Origin: Pholis gunnellus
Lineage: Eukaryota; Chordata; Actinopteri; Perciformes; Pholidae
NCBI GenBank assembly: GCA_910591455.2
Contig: OU342804.1
Span: 17,390,133 to 17,454,132 of the forward strand
Direction: 5' to 3'
Length of the DNA: 64,000 nt
Shown here piece by piece: positions 1-11,457 of the stretch (positions are counted from its first letter, which is position 1; every line of letters begins with the position of its first letter). The notes below the pieces were generated by a model. It had not been told where the DNA came from and did not search any database. It saw only the letters and a program-made list of their open reading frames with translations. The position numbers and the translations under genes were made by a program.

Positions 1-913
1 TCCATCCCCTTCCCTCTTTCCCTCTCTTGCTATCTTAACTAAAATTCATTTTCTCTCTCCTTATCCATCTTCTCTTCCTTTCTCCTTAAGCCTTCCCTCT
101 TTGCTTTCACCCCTCTTATACGTTTGCTATTCCCCATTTTTCTTTCCAGGGCTCTCTATTTTTCATTCCTTCCTTCCATCCGATTCCTCCTTCCCTAACT
201 TAGTCTGTACTGAATCCCCCCTGCCATCCCTCTTTTAACCTTTCTCCCTCCTGACATTGCTCTCTCTGGCCTCCTCCCCCTGCTTTCCTCTCACCCTCTC
301 TCTGTCACTATTTTCTCCTCCCTCCCTTTCCTCTCTCCATTGCTTAGTCTTTTCCAATTCCCCCATCCATCTTTCTTTCATCCCCTCTATTATATCCATT
401 TCCCCTCCATCTCTTTTTCTCCTTTCATTGAAATCCCTTTTTTTCTTCCTTCATTCATTTCATCCATCACATCTTGCTCCACCTCTCTCCCGGTCTTACC
501 TTACAGTTTTCTCTTTTTCATGCTTCCTTCTCTCCTTCCCTTTTTCTGAAATTCCAGTCCTTCTCTCTTTTTCCCTCTTATTCACCTTTCTTAAATCTGA
601 CCTTCCTCCCTCCTCTCTTCTTCATCTGTTTTCTTTCATTTTTTTTCCCTCTCCCACTCTTTCCTTTACTCTTTTTTTCCTCTATCGTCCTGAAATAATA
701 AATAAAACAACCTGAAATCCCCCTTTCTCATCCTTGTTTCCTGTCATCCCTTCCTCCCTGTCTCTCCCCTCCCTCCCTCCCGCCCTCTTCGGACACTCTC
801 TCTTTATTTCTCACGCTTTCCTCCCCCCCTTTCTCTCCTCCTCCACTATCTTCCACTTTTCCTCCTTCTCTTTTACTTCCTCGACTAACACCTCTCTCGC
901 TCTTTGCGTTGGC

Positions 914-954
<41 letters not shown>

Positions 955-1000
955 CCTTTCCCTCTCTCTCCCCCTCTCTCTCACTCAGTCGTCGCTCGCT
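1..1000. repeat. Pyrimidine-rich low-complexity tract upstream of the promoter
   Basis: Nearly 1 kb of plus strand is dominated by C and T in irregular CTTCC/CTCTC blocks, ending in a pure (TC)n run at about 919-950 and CCCTCTCTC blocks to about 985. Reading frames here translate to Ser/Leu/Phe/Pro-only peptides, the expected by-product of a CT tract, so I call no gene. Its position directly upstream of a promoter-like segment and first exon raises the possibility of a polypurine/polypyrimidine regulatory structure (nucleosome-depleted or triplex-forming), but that is inference. Confidence 0.85.
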
Positions 1001-1290
1001 CGCTGTGCTGTGCGGACCTACCAACCAACTCTCTCGTCTCCTTCACTGAATCTCTTCATCTCTCTGTCTCTCTCCTCCGGTCCTCCGGTCTCTGCTATGA
1101 CAGCTCACACCAGCAGCGTGTTGCCCGATCTCAGACCGACAACCCGTCACCGGTTATCCTGTCCAAACGTTAACATGGACATGTGTGTGTGGGTTATTCG
1201 TGATTGATCTTTGGGTGTAATTCTTTTTCTTTTTTTTTTGTATAAAAACGAAAGGAAAAGGAGGAGGGGGGGCGGCCGTCCTCTTTTACC
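1001..1290 (+). promoter_or_regulatory. Putative core promoter and upstream CpG-containing segment
   Basis: A TATAAAA box lies at 1241-1247, and a GC-rich stretch follows (GGGGGGGCGGCCGTC, about 1265-1280). The pyrimidine stretch GTCCTCTTTT at about 1278-1287 could serve as an initiator 35-40 bp downstream of the TATA box. Immediately upstream is a CpG-containing patch (CGTCGCTCGCTCGCTG, about 988-1003). From a start near 1280 the leader to the ATG at 1377 would be about 100 nt, with no upstream ATG. Transcription could instead begin further upstream in the CT/CpG region; sequence alone cannot decide. Confidence 0.45.
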
Positions 1291-1376
1291 CCCCTCCGCT
1301 TCCTTCAACCAAGCAGAGCGGCAAGGTGGGGAGAAGGCTTTAACATTAAGCCAGCTTGGATTTATTTAACAGCAAA

Positions 1377-1512
1377 ATGACGGATTTGGGAGCGCCGGAC
1401 ATGCTGTTGATGGGGAGGAGGCTGAACGTAAAGAAGACGGGCAGGCTGAGACGCGACCTGCCGCTTCTCCTCCTGCTGGGGCTTCTCTTCGGGGATTTCT
1501 CCTCGTCCAAGG
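1377..1512 (+). CDS. First coding exon of an unidentified secreted or membrane protein (signal peptide exon)
   Basis: I chose the ATG at 1377: A at -3 gives acceptable Kozak context, and the segment before it has no competing ATG. The 136-nt coding part gives 45 residues plus one base. The N-terminus (about residues 1-27) holds many Arg/Lys, followed by a hydrophobic core LPLLLLLGLLFGDF (about 28-41) and a small/polar SSSK end. This is the layout of a long n-region signal peptide or a signal anchor. The frame runs into GTGAGT at 1513, so the exon ends in phase 1, the usual intron phase after signal peptides in modular extracellular proteins. Met9 and Met12 are alternative starts. The product is not identified. 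The core followed by Lys and a codon starting with G resembles CSMD-type giant CUB/sushi proteins, which also have huge first introns, but this is a weak resemblance and I assign no symbol. No downstream exon is visible in the window. Confidence 0.6.
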
Positions 1513-1518
1513 GTGAGT
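1510..1518 (+). other. 5' splice site of putative exon 1
   Basis: The sequence AGG|GTGAGT places the intron start at 1513 and matches the vertebrate donor consensus closely (GTGAGT at +1 to +6). It follows the coding frame of the signal-peptide exon and leaves phase 1. The frame continuing beyond it soon becomes low-complexity GT-rich DNA, which supports splicing here rather than read-through. Confidence 0.6.
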
Positions 1519-2706
1519 TTCTGGAGGCTTTCGGTTTGGGCGCGTGCCCGGGCGCTTGCATGCCTGCATATATGTGTGTGCGCGCATGTGTTGGAAGGGA
1601 TCAGAACATTCGCAGGTTGGTTTGTTTGCGTGTGAGCGCGCACACGAGAGTGAGAGGAAAAGAAAGGTGGTTAATTCGTTCCGTCTCGTTGCTGCGGACC
1701 ACGATAGTGTGAGTGTGTGAGTGTGTGTTAGAGAGAGTTACGTGTACGCGTGTCTATGTATGCTCGTGCGTGTCTCTCTGGGGATGGCGTCCGTGTGTCC
1801 TTTTGTGCGTGCGTGATTGAAATAGCGAGAGGTAGAGAGAATGAGAGCTAGCCGACATGCACGCACAGTAGCCTATTGTGTGTGTGTGCGTGCGCGCGGG
1901 TGAGAGAAAGAGTGCAGTGCCCAACTTGGACTCAATATTACATCTGGGGAACAGTAGGCATGCTCATTTTTGGGCCTCTATGTTGGGCAGATATTGTTAT
2001 CAAAACAAATAAACCAACTTCGAAACAAATCCCAGATCACTTAAAGCAGACTTTATGCAGTTTCTCCAAGTGTAGACAGACATCATGGGGACCGCATCGG
2101 AAACAGAAACAGTTCAAATGTTGTTTGGTATGAGGCAACATCTTTGCAACTAACTTAATAATTTGTGTTACTGTCTACGACTGAGCAGACTCAGACAGAG
2201 GGCGATGAGGTGGAATTTCTCCCAGAGGGCATTGAGAGAGGAAATCCCACACTCACTGTATAGCATGATTTTTGTGGAGTCACCACACACACACACAGAG
2301 GAGCGGTGGTCTCAGTGGCTGTAGAGAGTCTGATGGCATGACAGGGAATTGATGCTGCGTGTCAGCGGCCCAGCAGGTCTTTGTTGGTGGGGATTTAGTC
2401 ACCAAGGAGGTTTCTCGTGTCAAACATGGATAGAGAAGAGAGTGTTAACATTCTCCTCGTTTCTGTTACTTTGTTTATCAATAGCGTCTCTGTGTGCACT
2501 TCTCCTCCCTCTCTTTCTCAATGCTTGTCCCTCTGCATTTCTCTCTCAATCCCTCCCTCTCACACACACACTTGCACACAACTGTCAGATTCCCCCCCTC
2601 TGCGATACACAACAGAATTGTTTCTAGCAGTGTTAAAATTCCTGATGTGTGTAACAGTATTTTGTTCTTCACCGCTCTATCTCTGGGTGTTACATACTGT
2701 GCATTT

Positions 2707-2742
<36 letters not shown>

Positions 2743-5700
2743 GTGGTGTGATCTTTATCTGTATTCCCCTGCCATACATGCAGACTGCCTGGAAATAAAG
2801 GAATCTGACTAAAAGTGTGATTATAGGAGAATTCATGTTGATGAATATGATGATGTCTTGTTTAAGCTGTTTGTGATTGACTGCTTCTTCTCATCACCTA
2901 CGCTTCATCTTTCACTCCAATCGGTGCACTTGTTTGTGTCTGTGTTTCCTCCGTTGTTTTTCAGCTTTAAAATCTGCATTTTCTTTTTTGGCCACACATA
3001 AGCAGTTTTATAGTTCCACTATGTATGATGCAGATTTATTATTAAATTATTCTTTTCAATTTAAGAAAATGTAGAAAATGTCACATTTAGTATACTTTTT
3101 CAATGCATCCTTCAAAAGCCCTGACCATGGCCACAAACTCAGCTTTTCTGTGTCACATTAGTACATTTTGATGAGCGGCATACCTGCAGCTATTTTAGTT
3201 ATCGAAGAGTTAAACACACAAAAAGACAGATTAAAAAAATTAAAGGGCAGACTGACATCTGGAAAGACAGACGGAGGGTGGTAATAATTTATTTCGTCAA
3301 ACCTCAAAACCCAGATGGTTGCCAGCTTTTTAAATCTGATGTCGCACTTTAAATTCCAACACACAACTAATTATTGATTGTCTGAAAATGTCACTTAAAA
3401 ATTTAATAAAAAGTCTGGTATCTTCAGACATGAACTAAAGTGCAAAATATACATCCCATGTAGCATGAAGATGGAGGAAAAAGTTATATTATTCAGATTT
3501 GAGTTATTTAAGCCGGTGAAGTTCTCAATCCCTGAGTGAGCCTCTTTATTTTCTGTTCATGTTTTGGCAATCATATTAGAGGTTCTTTATATAATCACCA
3601 CATTAATTATTTCTATAAATTAAAACTTAGTAGTAAGTACATCATGATAATAATTCATACTAATACATAATACAATACAAATTAAAGAGTCTAATTCCAA
3701 ATCAAATACAAAAAAAAAATCAAGATTTTGGATTGAGCAACATTAGCTCATTCATACAAATAGATTTAAAAAATCATGTTCATCCTGAAACACCATCATG
3801 CTTATTAGATGTCCATGTAACAATAATGCCCCACATACATTTACCTGCCAAACCGTGCTGTGAGAAATCCTATATATTAAGCTCATTCATCAACAGGTTG
3901 TTTCAGCCAAGACACGTCTACACGTGAACTGTGTTGACAATTGCCGTAAAACCCAGCCAGTGCCTTTACTGTATAATTGCTATATTGTTAACTACACTCT
4001 ACAGGGGACTGTACAAAAATAATTTCGCACACTCACTCACGTGCATACACACACTTACACACACACGTTTGAGAATAACATGTCTGAAATTAATTTTAGA
4101 CCCCCACTGGGACCATGAAGCACTTGTTTAATTATTCAAGCACACTCGCTTGTTCACGTAGAGACATAAACAGGCACTCACAGACACATAGGACATTTCA
4201 GTGACTTGTTGTCATTCCCTTTGTCATTAAATGATTAAATGATAAAATGTCTCTGTTTCCAAAGATTTTTAATGTTTTATCCTTATAGGGACATTAAAAC
4301 CTGAACGCACACACATGCACGTACATGCACACGGCGACAATTAGCCGACATTGAATCAATGCCAAACAACAAGATATTGGGACTGGCTGTCTGTCCCTCT
4401 GCCTGGCATACTAATATCACACACATGGGAAATTGACAAACTCACTTACACACACACGCACACACACACACACACACACACACTGTTCCCGTGGATGAGA
4501 AGATGGCTAATTAAACAGAGCTATCTGCCCAATTAAAATTCATTGTAGGTACATAAAACTGAGGGTATTAGACATAATACAAGTGTGAAATTTGTGAAAA
4601 TTCAGAAAGCATAATAAAATGTGAGGGAGTGTATATGTCAGAGATGATGATGATATCCTCCCCATATAAAGTCAGCTGTTATCATGTGACAGGGGTCCTG
4701 CACTTCTCGGTCTCATGCTGACACCTAAGCTAGCTCTATGTACATCTGCTTATAACTACCTTTATAGTGTGTTATAAACATTTTTTAAATGCTTGTATAC
4801 TGTTTTTAAAAGCTAAATAGGGTGACTTAAAATAAAATGTTACTAAATTTGTTGGGTAGCTTATCTGGGATTCAACATACGTTTTCCATCTAAAACAAAA
4901 CGGAGGACTTCAGATAATTCCAGGATATATTCTGATCAATAGTTAACATGCTCACCAGGTGCTCTGAGATTCTCATGAGTACAGTGCTTATGCATATGCA
5001 GAAGCACATGTGTGCCTCTGCCCATTTGTGTGCGTCTCTGTGCTTGTGCTGGTGTGTTGATACATCTGTTTGCAGCTTCACTTTGAATTCATAAAGCTGT
5101 GCGTGCACATTTGTGTGGGATTCCCTTTGTATGTGTGTTTAAATAATGTTCTGCTCCCTATGTATGAGAAGCATGGGAGCACTTACAACGTTCACCTCTA
5201 TGTGGGAGAAGCAGACTAAAAGGCACACATGCACAGACAGAGAGACATTTTGGTCAATGTTCTTTTTAGGTGCTTGTATAATAATTGAATCCCCTCAGTC
5301 ACACCAAAGTTTACTCACAGTTCAAACAATCTGAGCTTGAGAGAAGAGCATGAAACCCTGTGCGCGCGTGTGTGTGTGCGTGTGCGTGCGTGTGTGTGTG
5401 TACATGCACATGCAACAGAAAGAGTGAGACATCTGACTGAGTACTGATGAGGGTCCTTCTAGTCGTCCAGTGAGACTAGAGAAAACACACACACTTCAAT
5501 ACAGTTAACTACCACAGAGAATATTTGAATACACTGTAGGTGCAGAACATGTGAAGTGAAACTCCTACAGTTAGTGTCATAAAGTAGAGTCAACTATCAA
5601 AGAAAAGGCACTCTACGTGTTCAGTGTGCACGGGTCATTATGCTCATGATGCTGGAAAGAAAAAGTATTTTTTAGCCATCCTTGCTGGCTTGAAAATGAG

Positions 5701-7479
5701 CGAGTAATCTATCTTTATAGTGTTCAAATGACAGAACTTTTAAAAGAGCCATGGCCTACATACATTACACTAATGCAGGGGGAGAGAGCAGAGACTTTGT
5801 GTGAAGACAGAGAGAGAGATTGAGATAGAGGCAGAGATCAGAGCAAGTGTGTTAAAGAGATGTTGGGACAGAGAGGAAAGAGAGGCACTGCTCTGCACTG
5901 GGAGACAAAGTGAAAGAGAAAATGAAAATGTATTCTTCAGCAGATGCGATTAATCAGGAATGACTTTTCCATCTTGTGCTGCTCGTCTAGTAATGTCTGG
6001 CATTAAGTAATGACATCATAACCCTGTCTGCCCTGAATTTATACCTCAGATATTGAGGGAAATCCACCGAGCTGACCTAAAGGCACGAGCAAACAGGCCT
6101 CTAAAAGCTGTTGATATTAATGACTGGACTCAAATATTTCATGTTTGCAGTAAATACTGCATCACGCAGCAGCATTGCACATCTATCTGTCATTTCAAAT
6201 CAGAGCGGACAGCAGGAAAAAGCGAAATACAAGAGCATGTGTATATCATATGAAATAGCACGACAGAGCTTGAAATTATGAACATCATAAAAGTGCTGTT
6301 GCATAGCGGGTCCAATTGTGTTTTACCGCCCATTAGTATGCCTGAGTAAATGCCATGTCTCGTGTATTTGTCAGGCTTTTTTTCTGAACCACCATCTTGT
6401 TTTTTGTTTTTTTCCGCTGAAATCTTTAAACCAATCTTTAAACCTATTAGAGACCATTACATTCATATTTTGATTGTTAGTTTTGTCTTCTAAACTCATC
6501 TAAATAAATCTATAATAGGCTATTAAAACAAATACGCAAATACGTAGATGCCAGATGAGCTACGTGCTGTAGCAGGCCATAAAGAATTAAGATTTACGTC
6601 ATGGGTTAAAACTTTTAATTTAGCTGGTATCGAGTTCTTATTGCGGTCACTTTGGCATAGCAGTTTGTTGCTGTTTTTCTGTACCTTGTGGTGCAGACGC
6701 CTCGCTGTGGTGGGAGCTGAGGGTTATTTCATAACACAGGATTACTCAGCCAGCCAGCTCTAAAAATAAGCATGAAATGAGCCTCTCAACTGGAGTTTGT
6801 AATGAAAGATCAGTCGCTGCGGCTACAAGACATCCCTAACAACCAATATCCCAATTTAAGTAGAAAAAATATTCAAAACATCAACAGCTGTGGTACATTT
6901 TTTACAAATTCCAGTGAAGTACATAACCTCCATCATTTTCTGTCCGTTTGCTATGTTAACGGCAATGTAATGTATTCTGGTTGTAGCGTAGTGTGTTCAA
7001 GAAATGGTGCATTTACCATGTTTGCATTAAATTGAAGTGTAGTCTATTTCATTCAAATTCAAGGTTTCAAACATCTCTATCAACACAGAAAGATTCCATG
7101 TAGTATTCTTCAGCATGTCTTGATCGGCAGACTTATATGCATGCGTGCCTTCATTTATGTCTAGATCTTCAGTATTTGTTTGGCCTTTTTAAAGCTGACA
7201 ATGCCACTGCAAAATAAAGCATAGCACTTGTTGCTTCGGTTGCTACAAGAGAGAAATACAAACCGAAGTAAGGTTTGAAGACACTATACTGCGTTTGATA
7301 CGCTTTCTACGTTTTAGGAAGGGATTTACAACTACGGTGGAAAATACAAAAATCTTTGCTGATTCAAATTGTTTAGTCTAATTTAGTTTAAAGGTTCATA
7401 TCTAGTTTGTTTCATTTAAAAAAAAAAAATCTAAGCTAAACAATTTCATGACGTTCAAATGCACTTACACAAGCAAGTG
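1513..7479. other. Intron 1, first part: no gene seen; simple repeats
   Basis: Right after the donor there is irregular GTGTGTG/GCGCG-rich DNA to about 1905. Microsatellites follow at 2711-2739 (GT)n, 4448-4483 (CA)n and about 5362-5400 (alternating GT/GC). The remainder is AT-rich unique-looking DNA. Short reading frames on both strands show no recognisable domain, no paired splice sites and no usual coding composition, so I call no gene here. Confidence 0.6.
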
Positions 7480-8560
7480 AATCTGTCTCACTCACAGCAC
7501 TGTTCAGTAAGATGATGTTCAGCACCGATTGTTAAGTGCTACATTCAGTAAGACACTCAGGTCTTGAGACCCATTTACAACCGACGTCATGATTACGTCA
7601 CAGTGTTAGCTTGAGGCAAACAAAGGAAGAACTGGAAGCGAAAACCAATCACCTCAAAGTAGTGGGCTAAAGTTATACATCGAAAATGTCATCTTGCTAT
7701 ATTGTTGGGTGCTATAATTGATATTGCATACATTTGAGATTATAAACTGTGATTCTAGGCACTAGCGAGTTACACTGTAGGGAAAGCGTCTCAGAGATGG
7801 AGAGAAAATGTTGCTAATAGGAAGCATTAAGCTATTAAATTGAACTCATTTATAGCTGGCTAATTAGTTAGCTTTCTGGCTGACTCTACCACGCTTTCAC
7901 GCTGGCGTTACAATGGTACAGAAAATGAGCCCACCAGCGGCAGCGCTGGGTCTCCAGTCCCTCTGCCTCATTCCTTGCTGCTTGGAGACTACTTTTCTGG
8001 GAGGAGAGCAGGCGGGAGCTACCGAGACTAGCTACCTAACTAGCCAGCTCTAGAGATGGACAAGCTAGCAAGCTAACTAGCCAGCCGTCCTCTCTGGAGC
8101 TCCCGTCTGCTCTAAGGGACAAGATAGTTTGCTGGCGCTGTAGGGATCGGCTAATATCCTAATGTCCTGTTGGTTAATGGTAACTATCAAGTAACACTTG
8201 TGGTTCTGGAGAGTGAGTGACTGTATTGAGAGAAAATAACAAACAAGCCAACAAAACTTGCTATCCAGCCTTAAATAACTTGTGCTCTGCCCACAAAAAT
8301 ACGCCATCATGTTTGCTAACAGTAAATAAGTACTGCAGCAGCTGGAGCCCTTTTTGGCAATGCACTCACTGCGTCAGCAAATTGGTCTTATTGAAATGAA
8401 TGAGGATGCTGAATTTTTTTGATGTAGGGCCATTGCCGGTATGAATGTAAAACTGTGCCGTACTATGGCGTATCCCAGGGCTAGCCAGCAAAAATAACAC
8501 AGATAACAGTAATAAGGTAATTACTGATACAGGTAGGGAAAATCACTTTTTGATGAGAGT
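7480..8560. mobile_element. Probable DNA-transposon-derived repeat region
   Basis: This block differs from its flanks. It is rich in GCTAGC/AACTAGCC-type palindromic words and contains a hairpin whose arms are GAGAGCAGGCGGGAGCT (about 8004-8020) and AGCTCCCGTCTGCTCT (about 8097-8112). It also carries a possible THAP-domain start at 7686. Such features fit a non-autonomous DNA transposon or a composite of several. Boundaries are approximate because I did not find a clean terminal inverted repeat with a target-site duplication. Confidence 0.35.
7686..7721 (+). pseudogene. Possible start of a broken THAP-type zinc-finger ORF
   Basis: ATG at 7686 opens MSSCYIVGCYN and then hits TGA. The pattern Met-Ser-Ser-Cys-x4-Cys-x-Asn resembles the first zinc ligands of THAP domains, which occur in P-element-like and other DNA-transposon proteins and in host THAP genes. 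Nothing recognisable continues in any frame downstream. I infer a truncated transposon remnant; eleven residues could match by chance. Confidence 0.25.
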
Positions 8561-8930
8561 GCAGGGTCAGCTTGTAGAAGCTGGTTAGAATTCAGTGTTT
8601 TGCTTAAAGACACTTAAGCAGTGTGGACATTTTTTAGCGTGAATAAAGATCCTGTATGCACTTGAATGCTAATGTCTATCTGCTGTACCACCCTGCAGCT
8701 TTAAACCTGAGTATCTGTTGGTTTGGTGCTGCTGTCCACTGCTAATGTATCTGTTAATGTAATTCTTGTGTTTTATTATTTTCGCTTTTGCTTTCTGTTA
8801 GCATGGCATTTTCTATAAACTGTAGGCTAATGCCTGGCTAGCGGGCTAACATTAATGGGCTAATGTGTCTGTTAATGTTATATTAGTGTTATTTCAGTTA
8901 TTCTCTCGCTTAGTTCCATGGTTTAAGGGC

Positions 8931-8932
<2 letters not shown>

Positions 8933-8995
<63 letters not shown>

Positions 8996-8998
8996 GTG
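8933..8998. repeat. (GT)n microsatellite
   Basis: An almost uninterrupted GT dinucleotide run of about 66 bp with one CG interruption near 8991. The minus-strand frame across it encodes only alternating Thr/His and is not a gene. Confidence 0.97.
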
Positions 8999-10640
8999 AG
9001 AGATAATTTAACAGCACACCTACGCTGTGCGTGTGTGTGCGCCTCGTGTACAATATGATTGTGTGTGTGTGTGCGCTCTACATATGGAGCCAATGAGTTA
9101 CATTTCCATTTCAAAGCAACGAGTCAGCAGCAGCAGAAGCTACTTTCATCCATTAATGTGATTTTTAGGGAGAGAATGAGACAGTGAGACACAGAAAGAA
9201 ATACATACAGCCACAGCAATAATTACTCTCCAGGTTGGCAAAGGGTTCAGATTCTTTAGTAGTTTGTGTTCCTCTCTCTCTGATGGTCTTTCCTTGTGTT
9301 TTTAGTCAAATGATGTGTACTCCACTGAGCAGTCCAATGTTTTAATGCAGCTGTCACTCACATTAACGGGTTGACTGCTCTGTAACATGCGTTAGTGTTG
9401 TTGTACTACTTTATCTGTAGAAAGTTGAAAAATCTGCAGAAGATGAATCACTTTAAACAGTCTGCTAGTGTGAGTGTTTGTCTTGGCCTTCAAGAGAACA
9501 ATGATTAGGGTTAGTGTTAGATCTCTGTGTGTGTGTGTGTGTGTGTGAGTGTGTGTGTTAGGGGGAAGTAGTGATGGGATTATTTTGTGCTTGAGTTCCC
9601 CTTTATGTGTAAAAAGTGTGTGTGCCACTGTTTCTAGACATCATGTGTGTGCTTTTCTGCGTGCAGTCATGCGAACGCTGTACAAGCTGTGTGTCATATA
9701 AATGTAGTGTTGCAAGTAAATCTGTTAGTCTTCAATTTGTTTATGTATTTGTATTAGTGTTTGCTTGTTTACACAAGTTTGCATGAGTGGGTGCATTTGC
9801 TTGTATGAGTGTGTTCATGCAAAGGAATTTAATCTGTATTTCCATAAAGTGTGGAACTTTGTACGTGCAAATGAAGTCAGGCAGAGCCCTGTGTGCAAAC
9901 ATGTCAAAAATGTGACTGTCAGTTTGGGGTTGTTTATAGTTGGGGCCCTGTGTGTGTTTCTGCACTTGCATGTTTGGTATTTGGAAGATTTTTGATGCGT
10001 GTCCACATTGTCAGCTGGCATGTTTGTGTGTAAATCAGTGTTTACGCGTTTTGGACTGAGCATGTGTGACCGTACGTCTGATAAATGCATTAGCCACAGG
10101 CTATCGTTGCTCCAGTAGCATCGTTCTTATTCTATCCATTTTTAATGATCAGTAATGGTCGCTAGCAGTGTTGAACCTACATCGTAAGGACACGGCAAAA
10201 AAAAAAAATGGTCCCGTGGTGCACAAAGCGAGGAAGACAGAGGAGGCAGAGGAAGGGAGGCTGAAAAAGAGATTGGGAGAGACGGAGATATAAAAACCGG
10301 GAGGGTGTTAATAGATGTTAGCTTGTTGGAAACCAACATCATAGGAGTGCTGCTGAAAAGGTCCCGCGATACACTGTGCCACTGCAGTACAGCCCTACAG
10401 GGAAGGCAGTAGGGGAGGGAGGGAGGAAGGAGGTGAGAAACTGGCCCGCAGGCTCGCTGACAGACTGACTGTCAGTTTGATATACCAACTAAATGATGGA
10501 CTGGTTGTTAAGTTGATTGACTGACTTGCTGGCTGATTGGTTGTGTTACAGGCTGGCTACGTGACTGACTGAGGCAATTGCTGATTTGTTGAAGGCTTTT
10601 TACAAGGTACCTTCGTAATGGCAGAGCAGGAGAGGAAAGA

Positions 10641-10742
10641 AGGAGAGGAGAGAGAGAGAGAGATGGAGAGAGATGGAGAGAGAGAGAGATGGAGAGAGAT
10701 GGAGAGGGAGAGAGATGGAGAGAGAGAGAGAGATGGAGGGAG
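10641..10742. repeat. (GA)n / GAGATGGA compound repeat
   Basis: About 100 bp made of GA dinucleotides interrupted at fairly regular spacing by ATGG, giving an imperfect higher-order repeat of AGAGATGGAG-type units. Confidence 0.9.
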
Positions 10743-11350
10743 GCCTCTTAAATGTGTTTAAACTCTACAAAAAGGTTCAAAATTAGTTTCCAGGGTCCAA
10801 AGGCCAAGAAACGTACTAAGCACATAATGGCTGTTAAATTGTTTCTTGTTAAATTTATTTTTTATTTGTTTCCATTAAAGACCACAATGTGCTTTATTAC
10901 CAATGCTTCCTTGTTCCATCCTTTGGGGATATAGCAGGATTTTATCCACCGAAATCCAGTAGAATCTAATTAAACTAAATCAAATCAAATTGAATTGTAT
11001 TAAACTAAATCAAATAACATGGGGCAATGGAAAAAAATTTGAAACAATTCATCAATTCGAATAAAAAAAAAGAAGATTAAAATGGTCCAAGGCTGACGCT
11101 CTGGGGTTTTGATGCCATGCTGACATCTCTAAGTGTAAACTGAGCAGTATTGCCCTGTCACCTGGATAAGAAAGAGAGATTGATGGAGAGACTGAGAGAA
11201 ATGATGAGGAGTGGCGAAGTAGGAGTGAGTCAGGGAAGATGGGAGGAGGAGGAGGAGGAGGAGGAGGAGGGAAGGCCTTAAGCCGTGTGATAAGGCAACA
11301 ATAAAGGAAAGGTTGTAAAAGGCTCCAAGACTCTAGTGTAGCAATATCAG

Positions 11351-11352
<2 letters not shown>

Positions 11353-11449
<97 letters not shown>

Positions 11450-11457
11450 CACACACA
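11353..11457. repeat. Long (CA)n microsatellite
   Basis: About 105 bp of nearly perfect CA repeat with one GC interruption near 11443, the longest dinucleotide array in the window. The 148-codon minus-strand frame that crosses it is an artefact of the repeat. Confidence 0.98.

Noticed and set aside
257..1207. Several ORFs of 70-157 codons in the CT-rich tract
   Set aside because: Pure consequence of pyrimidine composition (Ser/Leu/Phe/Pro only); overlapping frames are equally open.
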